38,277 nucleotides of DNA from Flavobacteriales bacterium UBA6772. Lineage in GTDB: Bacteria > Bacteroidota > Bacteroidia > Flavobacteriales > UBA7430. Positions 1-8,512 of this stretch are shown here, one piece after another. The notes beneath the pieces were generated by a model. It saw only the letters and a list, made by a program, of their open reading frames with translations, ran no database searches and had not been told where the DNA came from. Each line of letters begins with the position of its first letter. Positions within the stretch are counted from its first letter, which is position 1. The stretch lies in the NCBI GenBank assembly GCA_905182215.1, contig CAJJAI010000047.1:1-38277 (forward strand). Direction: 5' to 3'. Made by a program: the position numbers and the translations under genes.

Positions 1-36
1 AGGCGATCCAGAAATAGTCTTTTTTAGCTCTCATCA

Positions 37-333
37 CTATTCTATCTCTAAAAAAGCTGTGTAGCCTCCCTCGAGATTGTATAGGTTTGTATATTGATGT
101 TTTTTCTCGAGCATGTAAATTATTGAAGAGGCTCTATTACCCGATTTACAATAAATTACGACCTGTTTGTCTTTAGTGATTTTGTCTAAAGAACTCATCA
201 TTTCGTCGAGTGGGATATTTAATTCTGCAATAGCTCCATCTTCAAATTCGTAAGACTCTCTAATGTCTATTAATTGAAAGTCATCGTTGTTTTTTAGCTT
301 ATTTCTAAGTTGTATTGGAGTTATGAGATTCAT
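37..333 (-). CDS. Single-domain rhodanese-like sulfurtransferase
   Basis: A 98-residue protein made of one rhodanese domain. The active-site loop is CKSGNRAS with the persulfide-forming Cys at residue 62, after the typical strand VVIY; an LIDIRE motif near residues 21-26 and a C-terminal NLEGGY are also family hallmarks. There is no signal peptide, so it should be cytoplasmic. Single-domain rhodaneses move sulfane sulfur between carriers; the donor and acceptor here are unknown. Its ATG overlaps the stop of the upstream phosphosulfolactate-synthase-like gene by one base (TAATG), so the two are probably translationally coupled. A role in sulfur handling together with that gene is inference. 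Confidence 0.9.
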   Translation of the reverse strand: MNLITPIQLRNKLKNNDDFQLIDIRESYEFEDGAIAELNIPLDEMMSSLDKITKDKQVVIYCKSGNRASSIIYMLEKKHQYTNLYNLEGGYTAFLEIE

Positions 334-1097
334 TATTTTTGTGGTAAAAAGTCAAAAAATGTATCACCTCTTAAACCTAATCTTAAGCATTCTAAAGGAA
401 TAACTTCATTTGGCGCTATATTTCCAAGGTTTACATTTGCACCCATTAGTTTAACAAACCAGACTTGTTGTGATTTTTGTGGTGCTTCCCAAAGGATTTT
501 TTCTCTTGGGATTTTGGTTAGAATTTCTTCAATTAAATCAGAACGAACTTCTCCAGTACCTGTGCAAATCCCCACATTACCACCTTCTCTAGCTTCAGCA
601 ATAACTTTCCAAGAACCTGCAGCTAGTTCTTTTTCCATCATTTGAATCCACTTATAGGGTGGTATGAGTACATCCGCACTCTTTGAACCAATTTCAGAAA
701 GTACCGTTACTTTTTTAGAAAGTATTCTAATGTACTCACATTTTTTATCATGGTCTAATTCAATAGAACCATCTGAAACTTCAACTGTGTCTAGTTTGTA
801 TTTTTCAACCAGTTCAACGAACTCATCAAACATGTCTCTGGCAATAAAAGCTTCAAAGAGTGTTCCTCCAAAATATACTCTAAAACCAGCATCTCTATAG
901 AGTTTAATTTTCTCTTCTAAATTCTCTGTTAAGTATGCGGTTCCAAAACCTAATTTAACAATATCTATATGTTTACTAGAAGCAGAAATCATATTCTTAG
1001 CCTCGTTGATACTCAGGCCTTTATCCATAACCATTGTTAAGCCACCGTCCCGTGGACTAGAGGTTCTGGTAGGAATGTGAGGTAAATTAAAGTTCAT
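333..1097 (-). CDS. Phosphosulfolactate synthase family (ComA-like) protein
   Basis: A 254-residue protein, near the usual length of the ComA / (2R)-phospho-3-sulfolactate synthase family, a TIM-barrel fold. It shows the N-terminal family block RTSSPRDGGLTMVMDKGLS, the strand DIVKLGFGTAYLTENL, YFGGTLFE, the VEVSDGSIEL block and EAREGGNVGICTGTGEVR. In methanogens ComA adds sulfite to phosphoenolpyruvate in coenzyme M synthesis. Many Bacteroidota carry a homologue, and their sulfonate chemistry (for example sulfonolipids) is a possible but unproven use. It lies 10 nt downstream of the TPR gene and overlaps the rhodanese gene by one base. The family call is firm; the substrate is not. Confidence 0.88.
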   Translation of the reverse strand: MNFNLPHIPTRTSSPRDGGLTMVMDKGLSINEAKNMISASSKHIDIVKLGFGTAYLTENLEEKIKLYRDAGFRVYFGGTLFEAFIARDMFDEFVELVEKYKLDTVEVSDGSIELDHDKKCEYIRILSKKVTVLSEIGSKSADVLIPPYKWIQMMEKELAAGSWKVIAEAREGGNVGICTGTGEVRSDLIEEILTKIPREKILWEAPQKSQQVWFVKLMGANVNLGNIAPNEVIPLECLRLGLRGDTFFDFLPQK

Positions 1098-1107
1098 AGG
1101 AATTATC

Positions 1108-2490
1108 TTAAATTAATTTAAAGTCTTCGTTGTTTTCAAGTTCAGGAAACAATGTATAGAGTTTTTCTAAACTTTTAGTATCAATATTTGATGCCTTTTT
1201 TAAAGTACTACTAGCTGTTTTAAACTCTTTAGTGTAAAATGAATACACCACTAGGTGAAGTAGTAAATCTATATGATCCTTGTTTACTATTAAACCTTGT
1301 TTTAGTAGGTTAATAGCATCTTTAGTTTCGTTTTGAGAATAAACTAGGCTTGCGTATTCAATCCATATTGTAGGTGCATCGCAACCTAATTCAATTAACT
1401 TTTGGTATGCTAAATCAGCTTCGGCATACAAACCCGTTTTTATAAATACCCCTGTTTGTATATATAGGTATTCTAAGTCATCGGGGTTTAGGTTTAATGC
1501 TTTTTTTATATTGTAAAGAGCTTCTTCCGAAGAACCAATTGCATCGTAGCAAAGCCCAATTTCCATCCAAGCTTCGGAAAGCTGTGGATCTTGATGACTC
1601 GCTTTTGTAAAGTATCTTATAGCTTGCTTAAACTTAGAAAGGTCTTTATAGCAAAGCCCAATTTTTAAGTATGTAAATCCTGTAGCTTCTTCAAAAGCAA
1701 AGGTTAGGAGATAGGTGTTAATTGCCTCCTGAATTTCACCTAATTGCGTTAAACTTCTTGCTTTTTCGTGATAAGCTGCAGTAAAGCATTCGTCTATAAG
1801 TAGTCCGTAGTTGAGTGACCAAACTGCTTTTTTATAATTTTTGCTCTTATTGTAGAACAGTCCAAGTTGATACCATGCAATTTCACCGTACGGAGCATTG
1901 TCAATAAGGTTTGTGAAGAAAGTGATTGCTTCAGCGTATGCATCAAGTCTTTCGAAGCAATACGCAATATTAAATATTGCAATATCATCTTCTGGGTCGG
2001 TAAGTAAAAACTCAGAAAGGAATTTTATAGCATCTTGAAATTTTCCTAAACATTGATATTCAAAAGCTATAAAAGGATATACTTCTATTGGTTCATCGGA
2101 TAGTGATTGAGCCTTGTGAAAACATTTTAGCGCCCTATGGTGTTTTTTTCTTTTAGAGAGAATAGATCCCTTTGCTATGTGTAAATCTACATTGCTAGGT
2201 TCTAAAGCTTGGGCGATTTCTAAAGCTTTTTCAGCCTCGTCTAGTCGCTCTAGAATTGTAAGTATTTGAGCTTTTTTTATTAAAAAGGTTGCAGAGAATG
2301 GGTACTGCTCGTAAGCTACATCCATACTGGCCATAGCTTCTCCCAACTGACCATTGTCTATATAGTGCTCTACAATATCTTCAAATTCATAGGAATCAAA
2401 AAACGATTGGAATTCTCCTTCCAACATTTTCTCATAGCGCTCTATTAGAGCACTAATTTCATTTTGATCTCTATGTGATTCTTGCTTCAT
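1108..2490 (-). CDS. Tetratricopeptide-repeat protein
   Basis: About 460 residues, almost entirely tandem TPR units of 34 residues. Typical pieces are AEKALEIAQALEPSNVDLHIAKGSIL, AIKFLSEFLLTDPEDDIAIFNIAYCFERL, AWYQLGLFYNKSKNYKKAVWSL and AWMEIGLCYDAIGSSEEALYNIKKALNLNP; roughly 10-11 repeats are visible. There is no signal peptide or membrane segment, so it is probably a cytoplasmic scaffold. I place the start at 2490 (MKQESHRDQ) rather than 33 bases upstream, because the extra residues MYICVQFLNPK are translated from the promoter box at 2513-2520. It is the first gene of the cluster with the ComA-like and rhodanese genes. Partner proteins are unknown. Confidence 0.88.
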   Translation of the reverse strand: MKQESHRDQNEISALIERYEKMLEGEFQSFFDSYEFEDIVEHYIDNGQLGEAMASMDVAYEQYPFSATFLIKKAQILTILERLDEAEKALEIAQALEPSNVDLHIAKGSILSKRKKHHRALKCFHKAQSLSDEPIEVYPFIAFEYQCLGKFQDAIKFLSEFLLTDPEDDIAIFNIAYCFERLDAYAEAITFFTNLIDNAPYGEIAWYQLGLFYNKSKNYKKAVWSLNYGLLIDECFTAAYHEKARSLTQLGEIQEAINTYLLTFAFEEATGFTYLKIGLCYKDLSKFKQAIRYFTKASHQDPQLSEAWMEIGLCYDAIGSSEEALYNIKKALNLNPDDLEYLYIQTGVFIKTGLYAEADLAYQKLIELGCDAPTIWIEYASLVYSQNETKDAINLLKQGLIVNKDHIDLLLHLVVYSFYTKEFKTASSTLKKASNIDTKSLEKLYTLFPELENNEDFKLI

Positions 2491-2512
2491 TTTCGGGTTT
2501 AAAAATTGGACG

Positions 2513-2520
2513 CAAATATA
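2513..2520 (-). promoter_or_regulatory. Bacteroidetes-type -7 box of the TPR/ComA/rhodanese cluster
   Basis: Reads TATATTTG on the minus strand, an exact match to TAnnTTTG, ending 22 nt before the chosen ATG at 2490. No well-spaced -33 TTTG is seen; the nearest is about 25 nt upstream. Confidence 0.6.
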
Positions 2521-2679
2521 CAAAACATCTAAAATAAAAGTAGTACAAATTAACTCTAAGTTAACCGTATTTATATGAACTTATACACAAATGAGTTCAC
2601 AATTTAGGGGTATTTAGTCGTCTGTAAATACCATTCAATTTAAATCTATGCATACGTCTCCTTTAGGCAATCAATTTTT

Positions 2680-2687
2680 TATATTTG
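2680..2687 (+). promoter_or_regulatory. Bacteroidetes-type -7 box of glmM
   Basis: TATATTTG (TAnnTTTG) ending 16 nt before the glmM ATG. The leader is A/T-rich with no Shine-Dalgarno sequence, as is normal in this phylum. Confidence 0.6.
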
Positions 2688-2703
2688 CACAAAATTAATA
2701 TTT

Positions 2704-4077
2704 ATGACACTTATAAAGTCAATTTCAGGAATCAGAGGAACTATTGGTGGCTCTACTGGCGATAATTTAACTCCTTTAGATGTAGTTAAATTTGCTTCAG
2801 CTTACGGTATGTGGTTGAAAAATAGAGCTTCTGGCTCTTTGAAGGTTGTAGTAGGACGCGATGCTAGAATGTCTGGTGCTATTGTACAGAATTTGGTACA
2901 ATCTAGTTTATTGTCTTTAGGAATTGATGTTGTTGATTTAGGTTTAAGTACTACACCTACTGTCGAAATTGCTGTTCCATTGGAAAAAGCGAGCGGTGGA
3001 ATTATTCTTACCGCTAGCCATAATCCGAAACAATGGAATGCTTTAAAATTGTTAAACGAAAAAGGAGAGTTTGTTTCTGCCGCCGATGGTGCTGAAATAC
3101 TTTCTATTGCAGAAAATGAAGCTTTTGATTTTGCTCAAGTGGATGATTTGGGTGTTTCGGTTGAGAAAGATTATTTACAAATTCATATAGATGCTGTTCT
3201 CGCTCTTTCTACAGTTGATGTGAAATTAGTTGAAAAAGAAAATTTTAAAGTTGTTATAGATGCTGTGAATTCTACAGGCGGTATTTATATTCCAGCCTTA
3301 TTGAGTCAAATGGGAGTTGAGGTAGTAGAGTTGTATTGTGAACCAAACGGTAAATTCCCTCATAATCCCGAGCCGCTTCCTGAGCATCTACACGATTTAT
3401 GCTCTCTTGTAAAAGAGACCAATTCTGATCTTGGTTTTGTAGTTGATCCAGATGTAGACAGACTTGCTATTGTTTCGGAAGATGGAACTTTATTTGGAGA
3501 AGAGTACACCTTGGTTGCAGTAGCCGACCATGTCATGAAAACTCAAAAAGGAGATACAGTTTCTAATTTATCATCTACTAGAGCTTTAAGAGATGTAAGC
3601 GAAAAGTATGGTGTAAATTACCACGCGTCTGCGGTAGGAGAAGTAAATGTAGTTGCCAAAATGAAAGAAGTTAACTCTCCAATTGGTGGAGAAGGAAATG
3701 GAGGTATTATCTATCCAGAGCTTCATTACGGAAGAGATTCTTTAGTGGGTGTAGCTTTGTTCTTAACACATTTAGCCCAATCTAAAGTTAGTTGTTCTGA
3801 ATTGAGAAAACAGTACACCGATTACTATATGTCTAAACAAAAAATTCAGTTAACTCCTGAGATTGATGTGGACAATATATTAAAGGTTATGGCAAAGAAT
3901 TATTCTAAAGAAGATGTAAATACGATTGACGGTGTGAAAATAAATTTCGCTAATGAATGGGTCCATCTTCGAAAGTCGAATACAGAACCTATTATTAGGG
4001 TATACACAGAAAGTACAAGTCCAGCTAAAGCCAACCAGTTGGCACAACGATTTATAAATGAAATCAATTTAGTTTAG
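2704..4077 (+). CDS. glmM: Phosphoglucosamine mutase
   Basis: A 457-residue alpha-D-phosphohexomutase. It interconverts glucosamine-6-phosphate and glucosamine-1-phosphate on the way to UDP-GlcNAc for peptidoglycan and lipopolysaccharide. The phosphoserine loop TASHNP has its Ser at residue 105, followed by WNALK, which is typical of GlmM. The metal loop is DPDVDR at 248-253, the sugar-binding loop GEGNGG is near residue 325, and the C-terminal phosphate loop is RKSNTEPIIR. The GEGNGG form rather than GEQSG resembles archaeal and Bacteroidota members, so phosphomannomutase activity cannot be fully excluded. It has its own promoter box, and the cysteine desulfurase follows on the same strand after 61 nt. 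Confidence 0.92.
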   Translation: MTLIKSISGIRGTIGGSTGDNLTPLDVVKFASAYGMWLKNRASGSLKVVVGRDARMSGAIVQNLVQSSLLSLGIDVVDLGLSTTPTVEIAVPLEKASGGIILTASHNPKQWNALKLLNEKGEFVSAADGAEILSIAENEAFDFAQVDDLGVSVEKDYLQIHIDAVLALSTVDVKLVEKENFKVVIDAVNSTGGIYIPALLSQMGVEVVELYCEPNGKFPHNPEPLPEHLHDLCSLVKETNSDLGFVVDPDVDRLAIVSEDGTLFGEEYTLVAVADHVMKTQKGDTVSNLSSTRALRDVSEKYGVNYHASAVGEVNVVAKMKEVNSPIGGEGNGGIIYPELHYGRDSLVGVALFLTHLAQSKVSCSELRKQYTDYYMSKQKIQLTPEIDVDNILKVMAKNYSKEDVNTIDGVKINFANEWVHLRKSNTEPIIRVYTESTSPAKANQLAQRFINEINLV

Positions 4078-4138
4078 GTAGCGCTTAATTTTGATGTTGA
4101 TTTATCAAATTGTCCTTTAATTTTTTTAAGAATAGCGT

Positions 4139-5272
4139 ATGAAAGTTTTTCTAGATAATGCAGCAACAACACAAATAGACCCTCAAGTTTTTGAGGCTAT
4201 GTTGCCAGTTTTAAAAGATGGTTTTGGAAACCCATCGTCTACACATTCTTTTGGTCGTAAAATTAAATCACTAATTGAACGAGCTCGAAAAAATGTTGCT
4301 AAACATATAAACTGCTCTCCAGGTGAACTATTTTTCACTTCTGGAGGTACTGAAGCAGATAATATGGCAATTCAATGTGCTGTAAACGATTTGGGCGTAA
4401 AACATATTATTACTTCAACTATAGAACATCACGCAGTTGGACATACCGTTGAAAAATTAAAATCTAAAGGTTGCATTACGCTTTCATATGTTCACTTAGA
4501 TGAAAATGGACATGTAGATTTACAGCATTTAGAGCAATTATTGTCGGTAAACCCAAAGACCTTAGTGTCTTTAATGCATGCTAATAATGAAATTGGTAAT
4601 TTACTTCCTCTAGAGGAGGTTTCTGAAATATGCGAACAGTATGGAGCGATATTTCATTCGGATACTGTACAGACCATGGCGCATTATAAGTTTGATATGA
4701 ACGTATTAGATAAGGTTCATTTTTTAACTTGTTCAGCACACAAGTTTCACGGACCTAAAGGCATTGGATTTTTATATGTAAACAAGAACGTTCAAATAAA
4801 TCCTATTATTCATGGAGGTGCCCAAGAGCGCAATATGCGTGGTGGAACCGAAAACGTGTATGGAATAGTTGGTTTATCTAAAGCTATGGATGTTGCTTTT
4901 GAAGGTTTAGAAGAACACCAAAATCATGTTTCTGCTCTAAAAGAACACATGATTATACGATTAAATAATTCTATTGAGGGTGTACAATATAATGCCGATA
5001 GTGCTAATATGTCTAGGAGTTTATACACCATACTAAGTGTTTCCTTACCGCCTACAGAAATTGCTTCTATGTTGCTTTTTAATATGGATATTATGGGGAT
5101 TGCTTGTTCTGGAGGTTCCGCTTGTACTTCTGGTGCTAATACTGGCTCTCATGTTTTAGCTGGTATAGAAGCACCAATGAATAGACCAACCATTCGTTTT
5201 TCGTTTTCTAGATTTACCACTAAAGAAGAAATCGATTATGCAGTAGATTCATTAGTGAGTCTGTATTCGTAA
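4139..5272 (+). CDS. Class V aminotransferase, cysteine desulfurase (NifS/IscS type)
   Basis: A 377-residue PLP enzyme that takes sulfur from cysteine as an enzyme persulfide for Fe-S clusters and thiolated cofactors. The start MKVFLDNAATTQ is typical. The SGGTEADN block is at 68-75, the PLP lysine K202 lies in SAHKFHGPKGIG, and the catalytic cysteine C329 lies in GSACTSG, with an extra C323 just before it. The short, ordered cysteine loop and HANNEIGN motif fit the NifS/IscS group rather than SufS. No IscU or IscR gene is adjacent, so the dedicated acceptor is unknown. No clear TAnnTTTG box is seen in front, so co-transcription with glmM is possible. Confidence 0.92.
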   Translation: MKVFLDNAATTQIDPQVFEAMLPVLKDGFGNPSSTHSFGRKIKSLIERARKNVAKHINCSPGELFFTSGGTEADNMAIQCAVNDLGVKHIITSTIEHHAVGHTVEKLKSKGCITLSYVHLDENGHVDLQHLEQLLSVNPKTLVSLMHANNEIGNLLPLEEVSEICEQYGAIFHSDTVQTMAHYKFDMNVLDKVHFLTCSAHKFHGPKGIGFLYVNKNVQINPIIHGGAQERNMRGGTENVYGIVGLSKAMDVAFEGLEEHQNHVSALKEHMIIRLNNSIEGVQYNADSANMSRSLYTILSVSLPPTEIASMLLFNMDIMGIACSGGSACTSGANTGSHVLAGIEAPMNRPTIRFSFSRFTTKEEIDYAVDSLVSLYS

Positions 5273-5313
5273 TCACTTGATAACTAGAGTAAAACATCAT
5301 CACCTATTTTTAG

Positions 5314-5321
5314 TAAATTTG
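5314..5321 (+). promoter_or_regulatory. Bacteroidetes-type -7 box of the E1 dehydrogenase gene
   Basis: TAAATTTG matches TAnnTTTG and lies 31 nt before the ATG at 5353. Confidence 0.5.
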
Positions 5322-5352
5322 TTTGAAATTTAATTGACACAATAATTTACCT

Positions 5353-7758
5353 ATGGCTTCATCAAAAAAGAAAGAATTATCGTTTGAGGATTTCCGTTTG
5401 GAAGTATTAGCAGATTATCGTTTGGCTTGTGAAAGTCGCGAAGCTAGTCTACTGGGTCGCCGTGAGGTATTGACTGGGAAAGCTAAGTTCGGGATTTTTG
5501 GAGACGGAAAAGAGCTTGCTCAAATAGCGATGGCTAAAGTATTCAGAAATGGAGATTTCCGTTCTGGTTACTACCGCGATCAGACTTTTATGATGGCTAT
5601 AGAACAGATGTCAATTCAAGAAATGTTTGCTGCTTTGTATGGTCATACCGAAGTGGCAGAAGAACCAGCTTCTGGTGGTAGACAAATGGGTGGCCATTTT
5701 GCTACGCGTAGTTTAAATGAAGACGGTACGTGGAAAAACCTAATGGAGATGAAAAACTCATCTGCAGATATTTCTTGTACTTCGGGTCAGATGCCTCGTT
5801 TATTAGGTTTGGCTCAAGCTTCTAAAGTTTACCGTGCTAATAAAGATTTACAAGATTGGTCTTCGTTCTCTAATAAAGGGAACGAAATTGCTTTCGGTAC
5901 TATAGGTAATGCCAGTACTTCTGAAGGGCCTTTCTTCGAGACTATAAATGCTGCAGGTGTTTTACAAGTACCTATGGTAATGTCTGTTTGGGATGATGGA
6001 TACGGGATTTCTGTACCTGCTAAATACCAAACTACAAAAGAGAATATTTCTGAGATTTTAAAAGGTTTCCAACGCGATGAAAAAGGCGCTGGTTTTGAAA
6101 TTATCCGTGTTAAAGGTTGGGATTATGCTTCTTTAATTGAAGCGTATCAGAAAGCTGACAAAGTAGCTCGAGAGGAACACGTTCCTTGCTTGATTCACGT
6201 TTTAGATGTAACGCAGCCTCAAGGTCATTCTACCTCTGGCTCCCACGAACGATACAAGTCTGCCGAACGCTTACAGTGGGAAATAGATTTCGATCCTATA
6301 AAAAAAATGGGTGAGTGGATGTTAGAATCCAATTTGGCAACACAAGAGGATTTAGATTTAATATCTAAAGAATCTAAGAAAGTTGTTAGACTTGCAAAGG
6401 GAGAAGCTTGGAAAGCATTTATCAATCCAATAAAAGAAGAGCAAACAGAAGTAGTTGCATTGTTAATGCAATTAGCCGAAGGATGTTCTAGTAAAGCATT
6501 CATCGAGAAGTTTGCAAACGATTTAAGCGAACAAGTAGAACCTATTCGTAAGGATATGTTCAATGCCGTTCGCAAAGCTATGCGCTTGGTTCGCGAGGAA
6601 AATCCTCCTGCTAAAGCAAACTTAGTTGTTTGGTTAAATAAAGAAAAAGAGGTGAATACAAATCGTTTCAGCAGTCACTTATTCAGTGAGTCTGAATTTG
6701 CTTCTGTAAAAGTAGAAGAGGTTTTACCAGAATACAAAGAAGCAGAAGAGGTTGATGCTCGTTTGATCATCCGCGATAATTTTGATGCTATTTTCACGAA
6801 TAAACCAGAGACATTAATCTTCGGTGAAGATTCAGGGAATATAGGTGATGTAAATCAAGGATTAGAAGGAATGCAAGAGAAATACGGAGAGTTACGTGTT
6901 TCTGATGTAGGTATTCGTGAAGCTACAATTTTGGGTCAGGGTATAGGAATGGCAATGCGTGGTTTAAGACCTATTGCCGAGATTCAGTATTTAGATTACT
7001 TATTGTATGCCATCCAAATTATGAGTGATGATTTGGCTACGCTACATTACAGAACTAAAGGTGGGCAGAAAGCACCCTTGATTATCCGTACACGTGGACA
7101 CCGTTTAGAAGGTATTTGGCATTCGGGTTCTCCTATGGGAATGATTATAAATTCTCTTAGAGGTGTAAATGTCTTAGTTCCTAGAAATATGACTAAAGCA
7201 GCAGGTTTCTACAATACTATGTTAGAATCTGATGATCCTGCATTAATTATTGAATGTTTGAACGGCTATCGTTTAAAAGAGAAAATGCCTACCAATTTAG
7301 GAGCCTTTAGAACTCCAGTAGGAGTGGCAGAAACTACTAAAGAGGGAGCCGATATTACTTTGGTTACTTATGGTTCAACTTGGCGTTTGGTTATGGAAGC
7401 TGCACAAGAACTAGAAATAGTTGGTATTTCTGCGGAAGTTATCGATGTACAGTCTTTAATTCCTTTCGATGTGAATCATAAGATTGTAGAGAGTATAGCG
7501 AAAACAAATCGTGTACTCTTTATCGATGAAGATGTTCCTGGTGGAGCAACAGCTTATATGATGCAGAAAGTAGTGGAAGACCAAAAAGCATATTTCCACT
7601 TAGACAGCGAACCCCGATCTTTATCTGCTAAAGCTCACCGTCCAGCGTATGGAACCGATGGAGATTATTTCTCTAAACCTAGTACGGACGATATTTTCGA
7701 AGAAGTTTATGAGATGATGAGTGAAGTAGCTCCAAAAAAATATCCAAATATTTACTAA
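5353..7758 (+). CDS. Fused 2-oxoacid dehydrogenase E1 (alpha + beta), thiamine-diphosphate dependent
   Basis: An 801-residue single-chain E1. Residues about 15-400 are an E1-alpha-like domain, and about 455-801 are an E1-beta-like domain with FGEDSGNIGDVNQGLEGMQEKYG, GIREATILGQGIGMAMRGLRPIAEIQYLDY and the C-terminal transketolase domain VTYGSTWRLVMEAAQEL...FIDEDVPGGA. It should oxidatively decarboxylate a branched-chain 2-oxoacid or pyruvate and pass the acyl group to a lipoyl E2, which is not in the window. The usual thiamine motif GDG..NN is here GNASTSEG (185-192) followed by WDDGYGIS (213-220), which seems a lineage variant. The histidines of HSTSGSHERYKS are kept. The fused layout is common in Bacteroidota; the substrate is undecided. 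Confidence 0.9.
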   Translation: MASSKKKELSFEDFRLEVLADYRLACESREASLLGRREVLTGKAKFGIFGDGKELAQIAMAKVFRNGDFRSGYYRDQTFMMAIEQMSIQEMFAALYGHTEVAEEPASGGRQMGGHFATRSLNEDGTWKNLMEMKNSSADISCTSGQMPRLLGLAQASKVYRANKDLQDWSSFSNKGNEIAFGTIGNASTSEGPFFETINAAGVLQVPMVMSVWDDGYGISVPAKYQTTKENISEILKGFQRDEKGAGFEIIRVKGWDYASLIEAYQKADKVAREEHVPCLIHVLDVTQPQGHSTSGSHERYKSAERLQWEIDFDPIKKMGEWMLESNLATQEDLDLISKESKKVVRLAKGEAWKAFINPIKEEQTEVVALLMQLAEGCSSKAFIEKFANDLSEQVEPIRKDMFNAVRKAMRLVREENPPAKANLVVWLNKEKEVNTNRFSSHLFSESEFASVKVEEVLPEYKEAEEVDARLIIRDNFDAIFTNKPETLIFGEDSGNIGDVNQGLEGMQEKYGELRVSDVGIREATILGQGIGMAMRGLRPIAEIQYLDYLLYAIQIMSDDLATLHYRTKGGQKAPLIIRTRGHRLEGIWHSGSPMGMIINSLRGVNVLVPRNMTKAAGFYNTMLESDDPALIIECLNGYRLKEKMPTNLGAFRTPVGVAETTKEGADITLVTYGSTWRLVMEAAQELEIVGISAEVIDVQSLIPFDVNHKIVESIAKTNRVLFIDEDVPGGATAYMMQKVVEDQKAYFHLDSEPRSLSAKAHRPAYGTDGDYFSKPSTDDIFEEVYEMMSEVAPKKYPNIY

Positions 7759-7792
7759 GAGTCCTAATTTACTCGTAATAATTTTTTTAAAA

Positions 7793-7978
7793 TTATAAAA
7801 AATCCTTTCGTGATAACGAAGTTTTTTTATGCTGATCTATGTCTTCTTTAATATCCCCACAATCCACATATCGTGGATTATCATTAGATAAAAAGCCTAT
7901 ATTAAATAGCTGAAGAGCATAGGCCATATTAGATCTCTCTAATTCGCCTATGCTCTTATCCATCATCTCCTCTGACAA
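7793..7978 (-). CDS. Small ORF of uncertain reality
   Basis: A 61-codon frame starting at TTG, or at ATG 7966. It contains the protein-like stretch NMAYALQLFNIGFLSNDNPRYVDCGD, but I do not recognise a family. A TGA lies directly upstream of the TTG, and the last codons run into the hairpin that probably terminates the E1 gene. It sits between convergent features with no promoter I can point to. It may be a small real protein, a remnant or chance. Confidence 0.3.
   Translation of the reverse strand: MSEEMMDKSIGELERSNMAYALQLFNIGFLSNDNPRYVDCGDIKEDIDQHKKTSLSRKDFL
7805..7828 (+). terminator. Probable intrinsic terminator of the E1 gene
   Basis: A short hairpin (TTTCGT, loop GATA, ACGAAG, about 6 bp with one G-U pair) followed by seven T. 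It lies 48 nt after the E1 stop. The stem is weak, so confidence is moderate. Confidence 0.5.
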
Positions 7979-8038
7979 TCATAGACTCTAATGAACTCAT
8001 GCCTTTATAGATTTGATGATTTTAGCTAATTTAAATCT

Positions 8039-8452
8039 CTATTTCATATCTTTAGCAGCCTCCTGTTCCTTTTCGAATCGTTTTTTAACATGTTTTGAAA
8101 TTGGTATTGCAGTACCGTCTTCATCTATACGACAAAATAATACGCGTGTACTTAGTACTAATTGTTCTTCGTGTGTGTATACACTACAACGCCTCACTTC
8201 TAAAGAAATAGTAATACTCGAATTTCCAATAGCCAATACACTACCGTATATTTTTACGATATTATTTACTTTTACAGGAGCTAAAAAAGTTACTTCCTCC
8301 ATTTTTAGAGTTACCATGAGTGGTGTGTAGCAATATTCTGCAGCCATTGCGCAGGCTGCCTCATCTACCCAACAAAGCATGGTTCCGCCAAATAAATTAT
8401 TGTGAACTCCAATGTCCCCTTTTTTACAAACTTTTGTAGATATGAGATTCAT
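8039..8452 (-). CDS. Acyl-CoA thioesterase, YciA/BFIT-type hotdog fold
   Basis: About 137 residues. The block HNNLFGGTMLCWVDEAACAMAAEYC is the hallmark of the YciA-type acyl-CoA hydrolases, with the catalytic Asp in WVDEAA; FLAPVKVNNIVKIYGSVLAIGNSSITISLEV is the second half of the hotdog. It hydrolyses acyl-CoA to free acid and CoA in the cytoplasm; chain-length preference is unknown. I start at 8452 (MNLISTKVCKKGD) rather than 60 bases upstream, because the extra N-terminal residues are Asn/Ile-rich and do not belong to the fold. No gene partner is evident. Confidence 0.88.
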   Translation of the reverse strand: MNLISTKVCKKGDIGVHNNLFGGTMLCWVDEAACAMAAEYCYTPLMVTLKMEEVTFLAPVKVNNIVKIYGSVLAIGNSSITISLEVRRCSVYTHEEQLVLSTRVLFCRIDEDGTAIPISKHVKKRFEKEQEAAKDMK

Positions 8453-8512
8453 AAGTTTTGTGTTTAGGTTATTAACTGTGTTTAAAATTATATTGATATT
8501 CTTTATAAACAC

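Noticed and set aside
310-645. Plus-strand ORF opposite the ComA-like gene
   Set aside because: Shadow of the minus-strand gene, with no family resemblance.
2491-2523. Upstream start of the TPR protein (MYICVQFLNPK)
   Set aside because: The added codons are translated from the TATATTTG promoter box, so the second Met is better.
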